NCBI GenBank assembly: GCA_014730235.1
Contig: WJIO01000234.1
Span: 1 to 17,118, forward strand
From: Candidatus Poribacteria bacterium
GTDB taxonomy: Bacteria > Poribacteria > DTPJ01 > WJIO01
Direction: 5' to 3'
DNA: 17,118 nucleotides
Positions within the stretch are counted from its first letter, which is position 1; each line of letters starts with the position of its first letter. Position numbers and translations under genes: made by a program. The notes under the pieces were generated by a model. It was not told where the DNA came from. It worked only from the letters and a program-made list of their open reading frames with translations, and did no database searches. Of this stretch, positions 15,101 to 17,118 are shown in pieces.

Positions 15101-17118
15101 TGTTACCCCTGTAAACAACGCTAAACGCAAAGGCGAGGAAGAGGAACTTAAATTTATATATGACACCCAAAGCCCTGAGGTAGTATCGGTAACAAACCTA
15201 AACATAAAAGCTGATGTTTCGTATGTAAGTCAGCAGATAACTCAGTTGATAGCTACCCTTCAGGATGAAGGACTGGCAGGTATTGACATGTCCAAATCAT
15301 CCATGAGGCTTATCGATCCTAACGGTAACGCAGTTGACATGGATATGAGTAATAATGACGTTGATACCATAACAATTGAATTTCCCAATGGTCTATCAGT
15401 TGAAGGCAGATACATGCTTGAGATTACGGCTATGGACAAAGCCGGAAACAGCGCGCTGGAACGAATCAACTTTGTGTATTCAGTAAGTATGCCGGAAATT
15501 GTGTCTACAACTCCGACAACTATTCCAGCGGATGACGCATATGTAAACACAGAGGTTAGAGATGTAAGGGCTGAATTGGATGAAACAGGCAACAGCGGTA
15601 TCGATTTTTCACCTACTGGCTCTACCATAAGGCTAAGGGGCCCCAATGGAAACACCCTTGCTGGAGTGCAGAGCAACGACAGTGATAACACACTGATATA
15701 TACCCTTACAAAGCCGCTGGCTGCTGATGGTTCGGATGATGGTGTTTATACTATAGTTGTTACACCTGTGAACGCCGCCAAACTTAAGGGCGACGTTCAG
15801 GAACTTACATTTACATATGATACTGTAGCACCTGAGGTTGATATAGACGATATTATATTCTATTATGATATTGAAGCGGGTAATTCCCTTATCAGCATAT
15901 CGGCAGTTGTTACCGATGATGAACCAAGTTCCCAGATTGACTGGAAAAACGCAGACGGAAGCTGGATGAAGCTTGAAAATTCCAGCGGTCAGGATATACC
16001 CGGTATTGTTACTTTCAATAGAGAGGAATCAACTATCAACTTTGAGCTGGACGTATCGTTAGCCAGCAACGGAAGCGAAGACGGCTTCTATACGGTTATA
16101 ATTGATCCAGCAGACAAGGCCGGTAATAAGCCGGATTCAGCCATACAATATGAGTTCCTTTATGATACACGTCCACCAACTGTCAATAAAGCTGATATAA
16201 CCATAAATGAAAAGGTACTGCTGCTGGATTCATCCCTGGAAGAATATCCCACATCCCTTAACTCCAAGAGCGGTGTTACAATTGTGGCGAGTATGGAAGA
16301 TAGCGGAGTGGGTGTAGACCTGACCAGATCATCCATCAATATTACATCTCCTGACGGAAATATGATCTCCGGTAGTCTGATGCAGAACGGCATTGATACC
16401 ATCTGGTTTACCTCTGGGCCTTTGAGTGTGGAAGGTATATACTCAGTAGAGATAAACCCGGTTGATCTGGATGAAAACGGTTCCGGTAATTCAACAGAAA
16501 CAGTATTTACTGAATTCCTGTTTGATATTACCAGTCCAGTAGTTACAATAGAACCACCTTTAGATACGGAATCGGAAGATGAACCCATAAAGCTTCAGGG
16601 AACAGCAAGTGATCCGGGAAATCTATATAAGAATATTGGTTCATCTAGCGAAGAAGAAGGCGGAAATAAAATCGCTTCGGGTGTTGCTAAAGTTGAGATC
16701 GGTGGCGTTGGCCCTGGCGGAAAGCAGATTGACTGGATAGAAGCTGTTGACAAAAGCGAAGGAGATGAGATTCCCTGGAGCATATGGGAACTGGAATTCA
16801 TGCCCATTGAATCGGGAACTTATGATATAGAGATAAGAGTTTGGGATGAAGCAGGTAACTTTGAGATTTATGCCACAGACATTGAGCTTGAGTTTACCGT
16901 TTCCCTGGCCTTCCATGGAGACGCATACTGCTGGCCCAATCCCGTTACTGCTGGGGTGGCTCATATATCCTTTAAGCTCAACGTGCCGGGGAATCAAAAA
17001 GCTGACTTGACCCTTTACGTTTACGATGTTAGCGGCGATCTTGTATACGAGCATAAGTATTCGGGAGGTGTAACTTCCATGTCACGCACCAGTGTTGAAT
17101 GGGACTGCACAAACAACA
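9159..17118 (+). CDS. Giant secreted Ig-like repeat protein (at least 2653 residues, 3' end outside window)
   Basis: This frame is open from the ATG at 9159 to the right edge. GAGGGAG lies 4 nt upstream. Residues 1-24 form a signal peptide ending in ASA, so the protein is exported. Next come two copies of an unknown 25-residue motif (34-58 and 80-104), an acidic stretch (DTDDDNDFDDDD, 125-136), and a FlgD/CHU_C-like Ig module with FSPNGD at 210-215 and DGTYT (278-282) (about 197-304). Then 21 tandem Ig-like modules of about 105 residues follow (307-2583), recognised by Y/FDT...P at the boundaries, DNG/DDDxxTITW mid-strand motifs, DG-rich turns, YT.. strands and D.AGN near the ends. Residue 2584 onward (YCWPNP, then YDVSG) starts a C-terminal FlgD-like module that resembles secretion or anchoring tails, so the stop is probably near. 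There is no Cys between residues 11 and 2591. Likely a surface fibre or adhesin; the ligand is unknown. Confidence 0.92.
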   Translation, partial: MPKTFTAFLACTLVFVLAYSVASADFFKNNLLQVVDSQYKDKVFGGDQQQELIIKFTPTVEYDAYAEDVPDADFDESVDVVDSAYDDETFGGSDQQELIISFTPELTNDEGESSNADGDYAIIVDTDDDNDFDDDDILYLGTAVDGEPVTYRLHVNRLSGIPDGRYEVAVILDNVANGKIDWDVAEEDSERFVLDRDMTIYDVAVNPEIFSPNGDNVRDTVNIYYSLSDNVYGNDSSITITIGEGKLAAPAKPKPGTREGKNVVTWNGKDALGNYVEDGTYTIVIEVMDKAGNEATASIEVEVRTELPEVAVTVPEMDSYVSTLTEVSATLQDNSGEGIDLDQSEIGLLDPDGNTVAGEKRDNGSDTLRWKITTPFPGDGSADGRYSIVVTAVDNAGNSAQTSYPFFLDTVIPDVVSVMPPDDSFLSSSPSEITVVMNDGSGSGPNLNAVRDTMMLKLDGESIPGRITHNGTTTVKFQPLQDLEEGTYTIEITPIDIAGNSLGQALKYNFTIIEQISDMFPEIVSTEPAERAMVNSLSQVSAVLQSNVGKDIDLENSTIRLENPDGVEVTGIQTDDDESTITWELSAPLPTDGTADGTYTIKVVAIDDSEATNEESFEFIYDTQVPELLTVTPENDSMVTEAPTQIVITVADNTTNGIDFAASKESMTLSVDGMEIPNILKQDNGVDTITFSFDELENTGKYTMLVTLVDKAGNQHTYQSKFEYVEEPGDFYPDIANVEPANRSAVNLMTHVTATLTDNSGKGIDLEQSTIRLEDSTGTEIPGIQIDDDDSTITWELNSPLPTDGTADGVYTIKVKAADRSGRETEYTSTFTFDTQVPELLTITPENDSMVTVAPTQVVITVTDGTGSGIDFAASKASMALMLEGVEIPNIVREDNGIDTMTFSFAELEETGKYTVQVSLIDKAGNQQTYQPGFEYVEEPQDFYPDVVSVEPAERSYVNTVTQVTAVLVDNSDKGIDLEQSTIRLENSAGEVIPGIQIDDDDSTITWELNSPLPTDGTVDGVYTIRVKAIDRSGRETQYSSTFTYDTQVPELTSLEPADGSVLTESPTVITAKVTDGKGSGVDFAASKESMALMLNGAEIPNIVREDNGVDTINFTFAQLEELGKYTVQLTLSDKAGNAQTYNSTFDLVEKSTDLLPEVVSVDPPERSFVNSLFQVSAVLQDNSGKGLDLEMSTIILENPDGTVVAGVQTDDDDSTITWELNSPLPTDGTADGTYTIIIKAVDKAGGETDYTSTFLYDTLEVEVTSVTPADGVVLTTAPTEVVIQVTDGAGSGVDFAGSLESMTLSNVDPERILRKDNGVDTMTFSFPALEDTGRYTVDINLMDKAGNQYPYQVEFDYVEKSTDLLPEVVSVDPAERSFVNSLFQVSAVLQDNSGKGLDLEMSTIILENPDGTVVAGVQTDDDDSTITWELNSPLPTNGTADGTYTIKVKAVDKTGGETDYTFTFLYDTLSPSVVSTTPTASDVFYEGISQVTVQLNDGDGSGVDLDNTTVTLQGPAGEVEADKNDNGVDTIVLTFSALTEGGNYTINISPMDRAGNSGYPVTVKFSYVLKAPAVVSVSLTNQAYVKTLDSIEAVLEDRSGIGLDLSETGSSIVVTGPDGEIQADQTSVGEDTLVWSPVHALADDGTDDGVYTVVVTPVDTTGASGQSRSYTVIYDTQPPEVTSASPVDINADVTHIGEQLVSVEATLVDEGPAEIEIEDQQIYLEAQDGTQIAGVKTDNDADTVKWRLSKPLARDGSADGLYNVVVLAADKAGNQSEFRYPLMYDTVVPEVLEVTPADDSLLEADITEVSVKLQDNEDGEIDFQNSSIQLLDPNGNNVSGVLKNDGNENMTLTISGLDENGTFTVLVTAVDKAGNGLGLTHRTEFVYETGLPVVYSTTPITDSAERAYQRTQLMEVRAVLRATGGGGINLLPTGSTIGLKGPNGNMLVGTQSNNGVNTLIFRLSRPRAIDGTEDGEYAIVVTPVNNAKRKGEEEELKFIYDTQSPEVVSVTNLNIKADVSYVSQQITQLIATLQDEGLAGIDMSKSSMRLIDPNGNAVDMDMSNNDVDTITIEFPNGLSVEGRYMLEITAMDKAGNSALERINFVYSVSMPEIVSTTPTTIPADDAYVNTEVRDVRAELDETGNSGIDFSPTGSTIRLRGPNGNTLAGVQSNDSDNTLIYTLTKPLAADGSDDGVYTIVVTPVNAAKLKGDVQELTFTYDTVAPEVDIDDIIFYYDIEAGNSLISISAVVTDDEPSSQIDWKNADGSWMKLENSSGQDIPGIVTFNREESTINFELDVSLASNGSEDGFYTVIIDPADKAGNKPDSAIQYEFLYDTRPPTVNKADITINEKVLLLDSSLEEYPTSLNSKSGVTIVASMEDSGVGVDLTRSSINITSPDGNMISGSLMQNGIDTIWFTSGPLSVEGIYSVEINPVDLDENGSGNSTETVFTEFLFDITSPVVTIEPPLDTESEDEPIKLQGTASDPGNLYKNIGSSSEEEGGNKIASGVAKVEIGGVGPGGKQIDWIEAVDKSEGDEIPWSIWELEFMPIESGTYDIEIRVWDEAGNFEIYATDIELEFTVSLAFHGDAYCWPNPVTAGVAHISFKLNVPGNQKADLTLYVYDVSGDLVYEHKYSGGVTSMSRTSVEWDCTNN
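9258..9470 (+). repeat. Duplicated 25-residue N-terminal motif of the giant protein
   Basis: Residues 34-58 (9258-9332) and 80-104 (9396-9470) agree at 18 of 25 positions. The pattern is VVDSxYxDxxFGG, two variable residues, then QQELIIxFTP. The copies are 46 residues apart, separated by an acidic linker. They follow directly after the signal peptide. I do not recognise this as a known domain. Confidence 0.8.
9747..10070 (+). other. FlgD/CHU_C-like Ig module within the giant protein
   Basis: Residues about 197-304 include FSPNGDNVRDTVNIYYSLSD, TWNGKDALGNYVEDGTYT and MDKAGN. This order (FSPNGD, W-G-DxxGN, DGTYT, DxAGN) is that of FlgD-like and gliding-motility-associated Ig modules, which often cap or anchor secreted repeat proteins. 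It precedes the tandem repeat region. Confidence 0.75.
12603..12934 (+). repeat. Recently duplicated A module, copy 1
   Basis: This segment is nearly identical to 13233-13564, exactly 630 bp downstream. Positions 12654-12793 and 13284-13423 are the same at every one of 140 bases, including silent positions, and the identity continues after one change. Confidence 0.9.
13233..13564 (+). repeat. Recently duplicated A module, copy 2
   Basis: Partner of 12603-12934. Differences cluster at the ends: PPERS versus PAERS on the left, and PTDG versus PTNG, TIIIKAVDKAG versus TIKVKAVDKTG on the right. This suggests a conversion tract with defined borders. Confidence 0.9.
14832..15170 (+). repeat. Variant A module with PTGST insertion, copy 1
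   Basis: This module shares PTGSTIxLxGPNGNxL, QSN...NTLI, DGxxDGxYxIVVTPVNxAK and a charged KGEEEEL loop with 15489-15827. The pair is 657 bp apart, a second and different super-repeat (variant A plus B). Confidence 0.75.
15489..15827 (+). repeat. Variant A module with PTGST insertion, copy 2
   Basis: Partner of 14832-15170, with PTGSTIRLRGPNGNTL and VVTPVNAAKLKGDVQEL. The two copies are clearly related in protein but more diverged in DNA than the 12603/13233 pair. Confidence 0.75.
16908..17118 (+). other. Start of C-terminal FlgD/PNP-type module of the giant protein
   Basis: Residues 2584-2653 show YCWPNPV, HISFKLNVPG, LYVYDVSGDLVYEH and VEWDCTNN. This is the PNP...SF.L...V.D..G.LV...W.G.N order of C-terminal FlgD-like or sorting-type modules. 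About 20-30 further residues would complete such a module, so the stop codon is probably just outside the window. It holds two Cys residues (2591 and 2650), the only ones in the mature part that can be seen. Confidence 0.65.

Larger units (their letters stand above)
10077..16907 (+). repeat. 21 tandem Ig-like modules of the giant protein
   Basis: Module starts read from the boundary motifs are 10077, 10392, 10716, 11031, 11349, 11667, 11985, 12303, 12621, 12936, 13251, 13566, 13872, 14193, 14523, 14832, 15171, 15489, 15828, 16173 and 16533. Type A modules carry ITWEL...PLPTDGTADGTYTI; type B carry DNGxDTxTFSF...ETGKYTV and D.AGN. From 10077 to 13871 the types strictly alternate. Farther right the order loosens (A, A, B, A, B, A, A, B), and the last module is longer with an acidic/glycine insertion (ESEDEP, SSSEEEGG). 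Confidence 0.85.

Noticed and set aside
9772-17054. Many open frames of 60-143 codons on the minus strand opposite the giant gene
   Set aside because: They are Ser/Val/Pro-rich mirror translations of the repeat array, recur with the repeat period, and lack ribosome sites or recognisable motifs; the plus frame runs uninterrupted through all of them.

Overview
The window looks like a chromosomal segment of a moderately AT-rich bacterium, probably from a poorly cultured lineage. The evidence is a long secreted protein with a FlgD/CHU_C-type 'FSPNGD' module and a C-terminal 'PNP' module, a sugar-catabolic operon of the kind seen in Poribacteria, Planctomycetes and similar free-living or symbiotic lineages, and a Thermotoga/Firmicutes-style heterodimeric ABC exporter. 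I cannot assign a phylum from the sequence alone. No RNA gene, CRISPR array or complete insertion sequence is visible.

Left third (1-4467, minus strand): a tightly spaced five-gene operon. Reading from its promoter at about 4588-4560, it encodes a diverged member of the cyclase / kynurenine-formamidase fold (TTG start), a ribokinase-type PfkB sugar kinase, a sialidase-like BNR/Asp-box protein, a glycoside hydrolase family 4 NAD-dependent glycosidase, and the start of a protein I cannot place that runs off the left edge. The gaps are 11, 35, 43 and 67 bp. Together they suggest removal of sugars from glycans or glycoconjugates followed by phosphorylation, but both the sialidase-like and cyclase-like proteins have altered active-site signatures, so their substrates may be non-canonical.

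Divergent intergenic region (4468-5192): the minus-strand promoter and leader, then two MITE-like elements (4743-4884 and 5044-5163). Each has 22-bp terminal inverted repeats beginning GG and an 8-bp target duplication (one perfect, one 7/8). They share an identical 45-bp core containing a perfect 11-bp-stem hairpin. The ends resemble those of ISL3-family insertion sequences. The second element sits just upstream of the exporter genes.

Middle (5193-8742, plus strand): two ABC half-transporters forming one heterodimeric exporter, with one degenerate and one canonical ATP site. A related hairpin repeat follows at 8857-8926.

Right half (9159 to the right edge, plus strand): one open reading frame of at least 2653 codons with a signal peptide, a duplicated 25-residue N-terminal motif of unknown function, an acidic region, a FlgD-like Ig module, 21 tandem Ig-like modules of about 105 residues, and the beginning of a C-terminal FlgD/PNP-type module. 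In 10716-13871 the modules alternate between two types and form a regular super-repeat of about 636 bp, including one very recent duplication or gene-conversion tract at 12603-12934 and 13233-13564. It is a secreted or surface fibre/adhesin-like protein. A good promoter lies at 9033-9060.
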